Shown here: positions 20,531 to 29,852 of the stretch, piece by piece
Position numbering within the stretch: position 1 is the first letter of the stretch
Layout: the number at the start of each line of letters is the position of its first letter
Assembly: GCA_049890275.1 (NCBI GenBank)
Contig: JBMHBT010000016.1
Location: forward strand, 62,001 to 126,000
Origin: UBA7374 sp049890275
GTDB taxonomy: Bacteria > Verrucomicrobiota > Verrucomicrobiia > Opitutales > Coraliomargaritaceae
Direction: 5' to 3'
Length of the DNA: 64,000 bases
Program-made: the position numbers and the translations under genes
The notes under the pieces: model-generated
What the model was told of the DNA's origin: nothing
Database searches by the model: none
What the model saw: only the letters and a program-made list of their open reading frames with translations

Positions 20531-20950
20531 ATGAGTTTAGCGGAGAAACAAAAGGAACTTGTGGAGGAAATCACCCTCATACCGGACGCCTACGAGCGCC
20601 TTGGCTACGTAGTGGAACGGGGGAAGAATGCGGATAGTCTAGAGGAGAGCCTGCGTATCGACAGCTTCAAGATTGAGGGTTGTATGTCGCAGTTATGGGT
20701 CGTTCCTGAGTTTCGTGACAATGCCTGCTATTTTCGCTCTGAATCGGACTCCGCCATCGTCAAGGGTATCGCCAGCCTGCTCTGCGACTTCTACAGTGGA
20801 GCGAGGCCTGATGAAATCGTACAAGAAGACGCTGGATTTCTCGGTGAGGTGGGCATCACTCAGCACCTCACGCCAAATCGCCGAAATGGCTTGGGACGAA
20901 TTGTTGAGTCAATCCAACGCTTTGCTCAGTCTTGCCTAAATCCGAGCTAA
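20531..20950 (+). CDS. sufE: SufE-family cysteine desulfurase activator
   Basis: 139 residues, the normal SufE/CsdE size. Accepts persulfide sulfur from a cysteine desulfurase (SufS/CsdA) on Cys51, seen in FKIEGCMSQLWVVPE. Other family elements are ERLGYVVERG, the substrate loop and the C-terminal GLGRIVESIQRFA. Role: Fe-S cluster assembly; BioB in this window needs such clusters. No sufBCDS genes sit next to it. Preceded by the ppdK terminator, so it has its own promoter, and followed 52 bp later by a thioredoxin-like gene on the same strand. Confidence 0.92.
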   Translation: MSLAEKQKELVEEITLIPDAYERLGYVVERGKNADSLEESLRIDSFKIEGCMSQLWVVPEFRDNACYFRSESDSAIVKGIASLLCDFYSGARPDEIVQEDAGFLGEVGITQHLTPNRRNGLGRIVESIQRFAQSCLNPS

Positions 20951-21002
20951 TTCTTTATTTTATCAAAAGGAACAAACAGGCTTCCTCTCACTCTCAAACA
21001 TT

Positions 21003-21551
21003 ATGAAAGCAATAACACGAATCTCCTTAGCGACCCTTTCCTTAGCTGCCCTTTTCACTGCACACGCAGCAGATGAAGCCGTTCGAGAAAAAACAGACTT
21101 CGAAAAGTCCATTACGCGTAATCTCGTACGCCTGGAAGAAGGCAAGCTCAAACGAGTTGATCCTGACTCAATTCAACCCAAGGACTACTACGCGATCTAC
21201 TACTCCGCGCACTGGTGCCCACCCTGCCGCAAGTTCACCCCCAAGCTTGTTAATTTCTACAACGAGGCAATTGGTCATCACGATAATATTGAAATCATCT
21301 TTGTGAGTAGTGACCAAGACGAAGACAAAATGGAGTCCTACATGGAGAAGACCGATATGCGTTGGCTCGCTCTCGACTTCGATAAGAAGGACAACAAATC
21401 CTCAAAAGAATTAACCGGCTACGTAGGCAGAGGCATTCCGCACCTGGTGGTGATTGATAAAAACGGAAAAATACTCTCCGACAGCGTGGTCGACGGTGAT
21501 TACGTAGGCCCCTACAAGGTGCTAGAAGACTTTATTGACTTGATCCACTAA
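21003..21551 (+). CDS. Exported tryparedoxin/nucleoredoxin-like thioredoxin-fold protein
   Basis: 182 residues with a Sec signal peptide (1-22, ending AHA). The thioredoxin fold carries the motif Trp71-Cys72-Pro-Pro-Cys75, the motif of tryparedoxins and nucleoredoxins rather than WCGPC of thioredoxin. Also seen: IIFVSSDQDEDKMESYM, WLALDFD and the cis-Pro region GIPHLVVIDKNGKIL. Likely a periplasmic disulfide reductant or isomerase; the partner is unknown. 52 bp downstream of sufE. Confidence 0.88.
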   Translation: MKAITRISLATLSLAALFTAHAADEAVREKTDFEKSITRNLVRLEEGKLKRVDPDSIQPKDYYAIYYSAHWCPPCRKFTPKLVNFYNEAIGHHDNIEIIFVSSDQDEDKMESYMEKTDMRWLALDFDKKDNKSSKELTGYVGRGIPHLVVIDKNGKILSDSVVDGDYVGPYKVLEDFIDLIH

Positions 21552-21744
21552 CCACTGGACTCGCTGCTCGCAACTGAATAACAGAGCGGATAAACGCCCC
21601 TGTATCCTCTAGGTCAGGTGGAGTTGGAAGCTAGTCGGATTGAACGGCGACCCACTTCAAGAAGGGGGAGAGTATGCTCTCTAGCAGGGATATAAGTCAG
21701 ACTGAATACCAAAAGAGTTCAGCCAACCGAATGGGCGATTCAAT

Positions 21745-22680
21745 TTACGAACCCTTTGTTGCCGAAGCCAAAACGGTTTGAAAATGAGGAGGGCTCTCTT
21801 CTTGAGCGACTGTATTGACTTCAATACGGCGGAAGCCAGCGTCCTTTAGAAACTGGTACAACTTATTCTCGGAAAAACCGAGCCACAGATCTGCATACAA
21901 ATCACGGGCCTTTTCAAAATCGTGCTCCAATAAATCGAGGATTAAGACCTGCCCTCCCTTCTTCAAAATTCGAAAGGCCTCGGATATAGCCTGCTCCGGA
22001 TGCTGTGCATGGTGCAATGCCTGACTCAGTAAAGCCAAGTCGACGCTGGCATCCGGCAAGGGTACATCCTCCATGTCCCCCAGCTTGTAGGCCAAATTGG
22101 TAAAACCGTTTTTCTTCGCCAAAGCGCTACCAAATTCGACCATCTTGGGAGAGTTATCAATGCAGACCACCTGTTCCGCACGACGTGCGAGCAATTGAGA
22201 GAGCAAGCCTTCTCCGGCACCCAAGTCGGCCACACGGATCTTAGGAGTTAAATGCAAGAGCATGTGCCCGATGGCTTCCCAACTGCGGCCCGGGCAATAG
22301 TTTTTACCCAATCGACCCGCTACAGAATTGAAATATTCCTCTGCCTTGCGTTTGCGCTTTTCAAGAGCACGGTTGAGGTTGCGCTGGTCTTCCGCAATTT
22401 GCGTGGTCTCGGAAACGGTGAGGCATACCGCTTCCAGTAAGCCGGAGACTCTTGAATCCGCTCCGGTCGATAATCCATAGAAAGTTTTTTTACCGTCCCG
22501 CCGATCCTGCACCAATTCTCCCTGACGCAATAAACTCAAGTGAGAAGAGATACGCGATTGGCCCATATCCAGAATCTCCTGCATTTCAGCAACCGAAAGT
22601 TCCTCGCGCTGCAGTAATATGAGTATGCGAACCCGCGTGGAATCCGCTAATAATTTTAATACCTCCCAAGAGTCGGCCAT
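21745..22680 (-). CDS. ArsR-type winged-helix regulator fused to a SAM methyltransferase
   Basis: 311 residues. Residues 1-85 are an ArsR/SmtB winged helix (DSTRVRILILLQREELSVAE, MGQSRISSHLSLLRQGELV). Residues about 125-300 are a class I methyltransferase of the UbiE/Methyltransf_11 type (IRVADLGAGEGLLSQLLARR, DNSPKMVEF, LALLSQALHHAQHPEQAISE, ILKKGGQVLILDLLEH). No ArsR metal-site cysteine pair is seen in the HTH part. This fusion is known in many bacteria and tends to associate with methionine or SAM metabolism; metF is in this window but not adjacent. It is divergent from the DCC protein at 22761 (80 bp between). Confidence 0.9.
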   Translation of the reverse strand: MADSWEVLKLLADSTRVRILILLQREELSVAEMQEILDMGQSRISSHLSLLRQGELVQDRRDGKKTFYGLSTGADSRVSGLLEAVCLTVSETTQIAEDQRNLNRALEKRKRKAEEYFNSVAGRLGKNYCPGRSWEAIGHMLLHLTPKIRVADLGAGEGLLSQLLARRAEQVVCIDNSPKMVEFGSALAKKNGFTNLAYKLGDMEDVPLPDASVDLALLSQALHHAQHPEQAISEAFRILKKGGQVLILDLLEHDFEKARDLYADLWLGFSENKLYQFLKDAGFRRIEVNTVAQEESPPHFQTVLASATKGS

Positions 22681-22760
22681 ATAACAGATGAAAAAGGCCT
22701 CAGCTCTCTTGGCGAGACTTTTAGAGTCTGACTGGACAGCCTCCTCTCAGCGGCTATTGT

Positions 22761-23171
22761 ATGCGGACTTTGAGTGAACCGAAAAAAATCTTATTTTTTG
22801 ATGGAGACTGTGGTTTGTGCCAGCGCTCCGTACGTTTCTTAATGAAACGGGGTAAAAGGAAGCAAATATACTTTGCACCGCTTCAAGGTGAAACAGCCAT
22901 ACAGCTACTTCCTGAACGATACCGGGCAGAATTGGATACAGTTGTGTACCGCTTACCAGACGGAGAATGCCTGACTCGATTCAGCGCAATCACCCGCTAT
23001 CTGATCGACAGCGAGAGCTTTCTTTCATTTCCCGCTAAACTTTTAAATTTCTTACCACGAGTTCTTCTCGACCGGCTGTACAATTTGATTGCCCAGCGTC
23101 GCCATCGACTAACCCCGGCAAAAACCTGTTTACTGGACGAGAAGCATACCAGCGGACGCATTCTGCCCTAG
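22761..23171 (+). CDS. DCC-family thiol-disulfide oxidoreductase-like protein (DUF393)
   Basis: 136 residues with the family signature FFDGDCGLCQRSVRFLMKRG (the DxxCxxC that gives DCC its name), then FAPLQGETA, YRLPDGECLTRFSAI and a C-terminal RLYNLIAQRRHR. The family has a thioredoxin-like fold and is thought to act in redox chemistry; no substrate is established. Divergent from the ArsR-methyltransferase and convergent with the antiporter (27 bp between stops). Confidence 0.85.
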   Translation: MRTLSEPKKILFFDGDCGLCQRSVRFLMKRGKRKQIYFAPLQGETAIQLLPERYRAELDTVVYRLPDGECLTRFSAITRYLIDSESFLSFPAKLLNFLPRVLLDRLYNLIAQRRHRLTPAKTCLLDEKHTSGRILP

Positions 23172-23197
23172 TTAAGTAGTATCCGTTTCGTGATCGA

Positions 23198-24790
23198 TCA
23201 ATGAGGTAAGAGGATAAAGAAAACTGCCATAACCAGGGTTGGGAAGAGCGCCCCTAGAAGGAGTTTCAAGGGAGAGATTCCGCCATCAAAAAATTTGCTC
23301 AAGAGACTTTGTCCTGCGGGATTGGGCGCATTGGCAATAACTGTTAATCCACCGCCGGTAACTGCCCCGGCAACGACCGCATACTGCAGGCGCAATGCTC
23401 GGCTGGTATCCTCGGCCAAGTGTTGGCTGAAATCAGGAACCTGTGCCGCTAAAAAAGTAATTGCCGCGTTATCGTTGAAGGCGGTCAAAGTGGTAGCACC
23501 AATAAAGAGGGGTAATTCACTGAGCGAAGAGAGGACCGGAGCAATCCACCAGCCCTGCAAGCCACCGTGCGTAACCAAGCCGGCAAGGAAAAAGCCAACC
23601 AGAATCGGAGTCTTCAACTGGATTGATTCCTGATGGTGATCGGTTGCCATCGTAAAGGCCATGAAGAAGAGGAAACCTCCGATAAAGAAGGCCGGGTGAT
23701 GCAGCGTGAAGACTGTCCAAGCAAGAAAACCCATGTGCACCAGAATGAGCCATGCGGGGACTGGTTCATCCGGTTCTTCAGAATGATTTGCCTTGGCTTG
23801 CTCCGCTTTCTCCGAGAGCGCGGCAAATTGCTTGCGAAAGATCAGGTAGTAGATCGCAGTGGCTACCAAGATGCCGAGAATCGCACGCCAGCCGAAATTT
23901 GTAAACATGTGTACGATACCCCACTCCCACTTGGAAGCGACCATTAAGACCGGGGGAGCGGCAAAATGTGTTAAGGTACCCCCCACCGATATATTCACAA
24001 AGAGCAGGCCGAGCGTAGCGTACTTAAAGGTGGCATCCGGTTTGTGAACAAAAAATTGCTGTCCAAGCAAGAGAGCGGCAATAGTCATCGCCGCAGGCTC
24101 CGTAATAAAAGAACCCAGAAGCGGGGCCACAATCAAAATAGATAACCACCAGGCCGCCGGAGTTCGCTTCCCCAGACCGGCCAACATACTCAAAGAATTA
24201 CCCGCAAAAGCCACTACCGGGCGAGAAGAAGCAATCGCCATGATGACGACAACAAACATGGGTTCGATGTAATTACGGGTATCAATATAGTGAGTGGCGT
24301 GACCCCAACCGTATTGAAAAATGATATATCCCAATAGAGGAACCAGCCAGATCCCGAAGATTGCTTCGACTTCTCCGAGGAAATGATAGAGCGTTGCTTT
24401 CATGCAAACCCGATCCTTGCCGCGCACATAGCGACGCGAATCGGCTTGAGCGCGTGCCTTATTGGCCGCTTCATATTTATGAGCCAGCTTCATAAAATGC
24501 CCGGCAGCAAATGTGTGGAGAATCGCGCCGAGAAAGAGGAGTGTTGCCACTAAATTAATCGGATCGGCTGAAGCCCGGACGGATAGAATGTCCCAAAGAT
24601 TTAATTCTTTTCCGGTTTCCTCCGCCTTCGCAGCCTCCATTGGCGCATAAGACTCCAGTGACATCGGAAAAACCAAATCGCTTGCGCTATGCCCGCCACC
24701 GCCGCCAGCAAAGCCCTCTGATAGGCAAAAACCAGAAGCTAGAAGAATAAACAAGACCCATTGCTTAAAATGAAACATGCACAACTTCAT
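23198..24790 (-). CDS. Putative Na+/H+ antiporter (polytopic, NhaD/ArsB-like superfamily)
   Basis: 530 residues with many membrane helices. Seen: FNDNAAITFLAAQVPDFS, GAVTGGGLTVIANAPNPAG (family element near the C-terminus), PLLGSFITEPAAMTIAALLL, and PTLVMAVFFILLP at the end. This is the putative Na+/H+ antiporter family of the ion-transporter superfamily. The frame is open up to 24928, but that would overlap the upstream gene by 74 bp; the ATG at 24790 has AAAGG just upstream and gives a clean signal-anchor start. A periplasmic Gly/His stretch (GGGGGHSAS) follows the first helix. The upstream small secreted protein ends 64 bp before this start, so they may be cotranscribed. Confidence 0.82.
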   Translation of the reverse strand: MKLCMFHFKQWVLFILLASGFCLSEGFAGGGGGHSASDLVFPMSLESYAPMEAAKAEETGKELNLWDILSVRASADPINLVATLLFLGAILHTFAAGHFMKLAHKYEAANKARAQADSRRYVRGKDRVCMKATLYHFLGEVEAIFGIWLVPLLGYIIFQYGWGHATHYIDTRNYIEPMFVVVIMAIASSRPVVAFAGNSLSMLAGLGKRTPAAWWLSILIVAPLLGSFITEPAAMTIAALLLGQQFFVHKPDATFKYATLGLLFVNISVGGTLTHFAAPPVLMVASKWEWGIVHMFTNFGWRAILGILVATAIYYLIFRKQFAALSEKAEQAKANHSEEPDEPVPAWLILVHMGFLAWTVFTLHHPAFFIGGFLFFMAFTMATDHHQESIQLKTPILVGFFLAGLVTHGGLQGWWIAPVLSSLSELPLFIGATTLTAFNDNAAITFLAAQVPDFSQHLAEDTSRALRLQYAVVAGAVTGGGLTVIANAPNPAGQSLLSKFFDGGISPLKLLLGALFPTLVMAVFFILLPH

Positions 24791-24854
24791 TAAGCCTTTG
24801 CGGGCGACTGGAAAGCAAAAACCTAAATAACCCTTTGGCGAGCTACGCCTACTC

Positions 24855-25418
24855 TCAAGGAGCCGCTGTACCTTGACCCGCAGCAATCGCTTTGGGAGAT
24901 TCCTTAGAGCGATTCCTGCGGAAAGCAAAGCGATTGATTTGTTTCATCGAGAGTTGATCCGCCATATCAGCATAGGCCTGCGGGGTATCCTGCAGGATTG
25001 CCTCATAAAGCTGACGATCTCCGATTCCTGGAGCCTTCTGGCTGGTCTCTAAACGAGATTTCTTTTTCAATTCTGCTTGCCGTCCACTCCAACTGGAAAC
25101 TTTTCGAGGTACACGGTCATAAGTCACCACATCGGGAGTCTTATATTCCTTGCGCCCGACTTTTTTATCAAAAGCGGTAGATGCCTTCTGGCTACCTAAA
25201 GAAGAGTAGTGCTTATCATATTCAATCATGTGAAACGATTTCTTACCCAGAGGGGATAGCTGCTTCCCGCCCCTCCACGTCTCACGCTTAAACTTTTTAT
25301 CCGATACACGACTCACCTGCTGACCCAATTTGCTTTTTGCATCCAGCGTCTGCCCAGAGGCCAACAAGGGGCAGAGGCAGCAAGCGAGTAGGATTCGTAT
25401 CGGAAACTTAAAAAACAT
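24855..25418 (-). CDS. Secreted basic hypothetical protein
   Basis: 187 residues with a signal peptide (1-22, LLACCLCPLLASGQ). The mature part is strongly basic, rich in Lys, Arg and Ser, with no repeat or domain recognised (KKFKRETWRGGKQLSPLGKK, SSWSGRQAELKKKS). A conserved-looking helical segment, QLYEAILQDTPQAYADMADQLS, lies near the C-terminus. No function is proposed. Same strand and 64 bp upstream of the antiporter; divergent from leuS (125 bp between starts). Confidence 0.7.
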   Translation of the reverse strand: MFFKFPIRILLACCLCPLLASGQTLDAKSKLGQQVSRVSDKKFKRETWRGGKQLSPLGKKSFHMIEYDKHYSSLGSQKASTAFDKKVGRKEYKTPDVVTYDRVPRKVSSWSGRQAELKKKSRLETSQKAPGIGDRQLYEAILQDTPQAYADMADQLSMKQINRFAFRRNRSKESPKAIAAGQGTAAP

Positions 25419-25543
25419 GCTTCACGCTTATCATTATCTTTAATCGTCGGCAAGTTTTTCTAAAAAGAGTCCAACCCGCATCATCTTTGCGCGATTGACG
25501 ACTACGTCGACGAGACCCTTAATGCGCCTTTCAAACAGCGTAC

Positions 25544-28123
25544 ATGAGTAACCATACTAAAGAATACAACTTTTCCAGCATTGAACCAAAGTGGCAGGCC
25601 TTCTGGACTGAAAAACAAACCTACCGAGCGGTGGATTTTGAAGAAGCTCCCACTTTCTACATACTGGATATGTTTCCCTATCCTTCTGGAGCTGGGCTCC
25701 ACATTGGCCACCCGGAAGGTTATACTGCCAGTGATGCTTTAAAGCGCTACAAAAAAGCTCGCGGATACAACGTACTCCATCCCATGGGTTGGGATGCTTT
25801 CGGACTACCAACAGAGCAGTACGCGATCAAAACGGGCACACATCCAGCGGCGACAACTGAGCAAAATGTAGCCCATTTCACGGAACAGCTGAAGCAACTC
25901 GGGTTCACCTATGACTGGGAGCGTGAAATCAATACCACCGATCCCGTTTACTTCAAATGGACGCAATGGATCTTTATACAGCTCTTTAAAAGAGGACTGG
26001 CCTACGTTGACGAGAAACCCGTCTGGTTCTGTCCCGAACTCGGTACTGTGCTGGCCAATGAAGAAGTCCTCAACACTCCGGAAGGCCCTCGCTCCGAGCG
26101 TGGAAACTTCCCCGTTGAACGGCGTCCTATACGTCAATGGGTATTACGAATAACCGAATATGCGGAACCTTTAATCCATGGGTTAAAAGACCTCAATTGG
26201 CCGGACTCGACAAAACGCTTGCAGGAAAATTGGATCGGCCGATCGGAAGGAGCCGAAATCACATTTCCTATTTCAGGGCACGAAGCAGAATTAACTGTCT
26301 TTACCACCCGGCCGGATACTCTATTCGGTGCAACTTATATGGTCATTGCACCAGAACATCCACTGGTATCCAGTATAACGACTGCGGAGCAAAAAGCTGC
26401 GGTCGAAGAGTACATTGAGCGAGCCAAAAGCAAATCCGATCTGGAGCGGGCTGAGTTAAGCAAAGAAAAAACCGGAACATGGACCGGAGCCTTTGCCGTC
26501 AACCCAGTCAATGGGAAGACAATTCCTATCTGGGTCGCTGATTACGTCCTCATGACTTACGGTACCGGCGCAATCATGGCCGTGCCCGCTCACGACCCGC
26601 GTGACTTCGAGTTTGCTAAAGAATTCGGACTCGAAATCATACAAGTCATTGAGGATGGCGGCTCCGCTGAAAAGTGCGACTCCGGTTCACTTCTCGATGC
26701 CTATACGGGCCCCGGCCCACTGATCCACTCAGGAGAACTGAGTGGAATGGAATCAGAATCAGCCAAAAAGGCTGTCATTGAACAACTCGCGGCAGAGAAA
26801 CGAGGCAAGAAGTCCATAAACTACAAACTGCGCGACTGGCTCTTTTCCCGCCAGCGCTATTGGGGTGAGCCCTTTCCAATCCTATGGGTCAAAGAAGAAG
26901 ACTATCCGCAGATCGATGACTCACTCAAATCAATCGATCGACCCGTCTCCTGCCAAATCGAGGGAGAAATCCGCTATGCCATCGCCCTTCCTGAAACTTC
27001 ACTACCGTTAGAACTTCCCGAAGTAGAAAGTTATACACCTTCACCGGACGGACAAAGCCCGCTCTCCAAAGCAGCAGACTGGCTACATCTTTATGTCGAT
27101 CCGAAAAGCGGCCAAACGGCAAACCAACCGCAAGAAGGATGGATTCCAGCGACTCGTGAAACCAATACCATGCCACAATGGGCAGGATCCTGTTGGTACT
27201 ACCTTCGCTACATCGACCCGAAAAACGATCAAGCACTGATCGATCCGAAAAAAGAAAAATACTGGGGAACACCAGACCTCTATATCGGAGGTGCTGAACA
27301 TGCGGTTCTCCACTTGCTCTACGCGCGATTCTGGCACCAAATTCTCCACGATATTGGTGTTGTGAGTCAACCTGAGCCATTTGAAAAACTCTTTCACCAA
27401 GGCATCATCCTCGGTGAAGACGGCGAAAAAATGTCCAAGAGCCGAGGTAATGTGGTCAACCCGGAAACCATCATTGAAGCCTACGGAGCTGACACCCTCC
27501 GCCTCTACCTGATGTTCCTCGGCCCCCTCGAAGCCATGAAGCCATGGAATACCAAGGGTATAGAAGGCATCGCACGCTTCCTCCGCAAAGCTTGGCGACT
27601 GATTGTGGGAGAAGATGGCCAACTGCAGCCGAATGTAATCCCTGAAGCGGCCCTTGAGCGTGAAACCGAACGCATCCTCCACGCAAGTATTGAAAAAGTC
27701 ACTGAAGACTATGAAACCCTCGCTTTTAATACGGCCATCTCTCAAATGATGATCTGCTTGAATCATTTGGCCAAAGCAAAAGAATTGCCGACAAAAGCCG
27801 TCGAGGACTTTCTCCGTTTACTTGCACCCCTCGCGCCACATATCGCAGAGGAACTCTGGCAACGGATCGGACACAAAGAAAGTATTGCTCTAGCCGGCTG
27901 GCCGGAATTCGATCCGGAAAAACTCGTCGAAGACAGTATAAAAATAGTCTTTCAGGTGAACGGAAAATACCGCGCAGATGCGAGCCTTCCGGCAACAGTC
28001 AACAAGGACGAAGCAATCGCAGCTGCAAAATCCAACAAACGAGTACAAGTACACATTGAAGGCAAGTCCATCAAGAGGGAGATTTACGTACCCGGTAAAA
28101 TCGTTAACATTGTAGCACAATAG
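25544..28123 (+). CDS. leuS: Leucyl-tRNA synthetase
   Basis: Charges tRNA-Leu with leucine; class Ia synthetase, 859 residues as in E. coli. Seen: the HIGH motif in PYPSGAGLHIGHPEGYTASD, the editing domain (TTRPDTLFGATYMVIAPEHP; GTGAIMAVPAHDPRDFEFA), the signature SRQRYWGEPFPI, the KMSKS motif in EKMSKSRGNVVNPE, the anticodon-binding helix bundle, and a C-terminal domain ending in the usual IVNIVAQ-type sequence. First gene of a tight run: its TAG stop is directly followed by the ATG of the FecR-domain gene. Confidence 0.98.
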   Translation: MSNHTKEYNFSSIEPKWQAFWTEKQTYRAVDFEEAPTFYILDMFPYPSGAGLHIGHPEGYTASDALKRYKKARGYNVLHPMGWDAFGLPTEQYAIKTGTHPAATTEQNVAHFTEQLKQLGFTYDWEREINTTDPVYFKWTQWIFIQLFKRGLAYVDEKPVWFCPELGTVLANEEVLNTPEGPRSERGNFPVERRPIRQWVLRITEYAEPLIHGLKDLNWPDSTKRLQENWIGRSEGAEITFPISGHEAELTVFTTRPDTLFGATYMVIAPEHPLVSSITTAEQKAAVEEYIERAKSKSDLERAELSKEKTGTWTGAFAVNPVNGKTIPIWVADYVLMTYGTGAIMAVPAHDPRDFEFAKEFGLEIIQVIEDGGSAEKCDSGSLLDAYTGPGPLIHSGELSGMESESAKKAVIEQLAAEKRGKKSINYKLRDWLFSRQRYWGEPFPILWVKEEDYPQIDDSLKSIDRPVSCQIEGEIRYAIALPETSLPLELPEVESYTPSPDGQSPLSKAADWLHLYVDPKSGQTANQPQEGWIPATRETNTMPQWAGSCWYYLRYIDPKNDQALIDPKKEKYWGTPDLYIGGAEHAVLHLLYARFWHQILHDIGVVSQPEPFEKLFHQGIILGEDGEKMSKSRGNVVNPETIIEAYGADTLRLYLMFLGPLEAMKPWNTKGIEGIARFLRKAWRLIVGEDGQLQPNVIPEAALERETERILHASIEKVTEDYETLAFNTAISQMMICLNHLAKAKELPTKAVEDFLRLLAPLAPHIAEELWQRIGHKESIALAGWPEFDPEKLVEDSIKIVFQVNGKYRADASLPATVNKDEAIAAAKSNKRVQVHIEGKSIKREIYVPGKIVNIVAQ

Positions 28124-28951
28124 ATGTTGAACTCCTTCCAGTGGATCATCCGTGCCATACGAACTAGCAGTATTGCCTTGCTTGTCCTACAACCTTCAAT
28201 CGAGGTCCTAGCAAACAATGATCTCCGCCCAGCAGTTGCCGCGGTAACCAGCCACCGGAATAAAATTCAGCACTATGGCCAAGATGGGAAGTATCGAAAA
28301 GTACATACTCGATCGATTCTGCCAATCGACCAAACCTTCTTTGGCACGACGCAGAATGGCACTCTTTTTCTCTCTCTTTCTAATGGTGTCGGCCTCGGAC
28401 TTGACCAGTCCACCCACATATGGATGGATCGATATGAACAATCCACCATCAACCCTCTACATGAAGCGCTAGATTATGAAGGATCTATTTCCAAATTAGA
28501 GATACGAGTTGAATACGGTACCTTAGCTTTGGCTATCCAACACCTCAACCCCCTATCCTTAGCAGAGATCGAACTCCCAGTGGGTCGCGTCCGAGTGCAT
28601 GCAGGGCAAATTCTCATAGAAGTTCAAACGGATGCAACCTGCCGAATCTCCGCCTACAAGGGCACTGCTACCTTCTACGATAAAGACACAGAAAAGCGTA
28701 CTTTTATCTCTGAGGGTGTCGGTATAGTGCTCACGCCGGACTCAGTAAAAAACGAGAAGATTGATGCGAATATTTCCCTTGAGCCGAAACCTGAAGATTG
28801 GCCTAAGTTGATTCAAGCGACTGAATTTTCCAGAAAACGCGTCGTCTTTCGACACAACCCAGATGGCCAACAACCGTTTTATAATTGGATCTTGCCCAGT
28901 GAACAATTTGAACGGCCCCCGGCCCGACCCTATCAATTTCAATTAAGATGA
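28124..28951 (+). CDS. FecR-domain exported protein
   Basis: 275 residues; signal-like hydrophobic start (about 8-28). Residues about 75-190 form a FecR-type beta domain: NGTLFLSLSNGVGLGLDQST, YGTLALAIQHLNP, VGRVRVHAGQILIEVQTDATCRI, YKGTATFYDKD. In PVC bacteria such domains often occur in stand-alone exported proteins without a sigma factor, and there is no FecI here. The C-terminus (about 225-275) is basic. It starts at the base after the leuS stop and overlaps lpxI by 4 bp (ATGA), so it is probably translated with both; a link to the envelope through lpxI is plausible. Confidence 0.75.
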   Translation: MLNSFQWIIRAIRTSSIALLVLQPSIEVLANNDLRPAVAAVTSHRNKIQHYGQDGKYRKVHTRSILPIDQTFFGTTQNGTLFLSLSNGVGLGLDQSTHIWMDRYEQSTINPLHEALDYEGSISKLEIRVEYGTLALAIQHLNPLSLAEIELPVGRVRVHAGQILIEVQTDATCRISAYKGTATFYDKDTEKRTFISEGVGIVLTPDSVKNEKIDANISLEPKPEDWPKLIQATEFSRKRVVFRHNPDGQQPFYNWILPSEQFERPPARPYQFQLR

Positions 28952-29820
28952 AATGTCATTCGGCAAACCTCTCCAAGTACCTGCCCGATAACTATGCAGC
29001 CGAGCCCATCGGTCTAATCGCAGGTAAAGGCGAGTACCCAATCCTCACAGCAGCGGCCATCCAAAAGGCAGGACTGCCTCTTCGTGTGGTCTCATTTGCC
29101 GGAGAGACCGATACTCATTTTATCGCGGGCCTTCCTTCCAAAAACCATATCCAAATAAAAGTCGGACAACTCGGTAAGCTCCTCAAATCACTCGATAAAC
29201 TCGGCTGTCGCTATGCCATTATGGCCGGGCAAATTACACCAAAACGGCTATTCCACGGATTACAACCCGATCTAAAAACCCTGCGAATCCTCAATAGCCT
29301 GAAAACCCGAAACGCTGAAACCATTTTTGGCGCAATCGCATCTGAAATTGAATCCATCGGCATTCATATGCTCGATGCACGTGCCTTTCTGGACAATCAG
29401 TTGTCCAACCTTGGAAACATGACAACCCGTAAGACCAAGGTTGATCAGTCCTCGATTGATCACGGTATTCAAATAGCTAAAGGAATCGCAGAACTCGATA
29501 TCGGACAAGGTGTCGTCGTTCGCAAAGGAACCGTGCTCGCAGTGGAAGCATACGAAGGCACTGATTCCATGCTAAGACGCGCTGGTACTTTTAAAACAGA
29601 CGATCTCCTCTTTGTCAAAACGACGAAACACAAACAGGACTACCGCTTCGATGTACCGGTATTCGGTAGCCGAACCCTTGAAATTATGCATGAAACCGGT
29701 ATCCAGACAGCCGCTCTGGAAGCCGATCGAGTCATCCTACTCAATAAAGCAGAACTCCTACAAAAAGCGGATTCTCTCAACATTACGCTCCTTGGATATA
29801 CGAAGGGGAAAACGAGTTAA
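28948..29820 (+). CDS. lpxI: UDP-2,3-diacylglucosamine diphosphatase LpxI
   Basis: Hydrolyses UDP-2,3-diacylglucosamine to lipid X plus UMP in lipid A synthesis; the LpxI type replaces LpxH in many non-gammaproteobacteria. 290 residues, close to Caulobacter LpxI. Seen: the N-terminal GLIAGKGEYPILTAAAIQKA, IMAGQITPKRLF, the C-terminal-domain DIGQGVVVRKGTVLAVEAYE, GTDSMLRRAG (family acidic cluster) and VPVFGSRTLEIMHETG. Presence implies an outer membrane with lipopolysaccharide. Overlaps the FecR-domain gene by 4 bp. Confidence 0.94.
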   Translation: MKCHSANLSKYLPDNYAAEPIGLIAGKGEYPILTAAAIQKAGLPLRVVSFAGETDTHFIAGLPSKNHIQIKVGQLGKLLKSLDKLGCRYAIMAGQITPKRLFHGLQPDLKTLRILNSLKTRNAETIFGAIASEIESIGIHMLDARAFLDNQLSNLGNMTTRKTKVDQSSIDHGIQIAKGIAELDIGQGVVVRKGTVLAVEAYEGTDSMLRRAGTFKTDDLLFVKTTKHKQDYRFDVPVFGSRTLEIMHETGIQTAALEADRVILLNKAELLQKADSLNITLLGYTKGKTS

Positions 29821-29852
29821 GGCTTTACGTATCAAAATATCATAATAACTTG

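Noticed and set aside
21552..21744. 193-bp gap between the tryparedoxin-like gene and the ArsR-methyltransferase
   Set aside because: Checked for a small gene, tRNA or terminator; only short frames without features, nothing to report.
27083..27766. Antisense ORF of 227 codons in leuS
   Set aside because: leuS motifs run through the whole region in the plus strand; this is a shadow frame.
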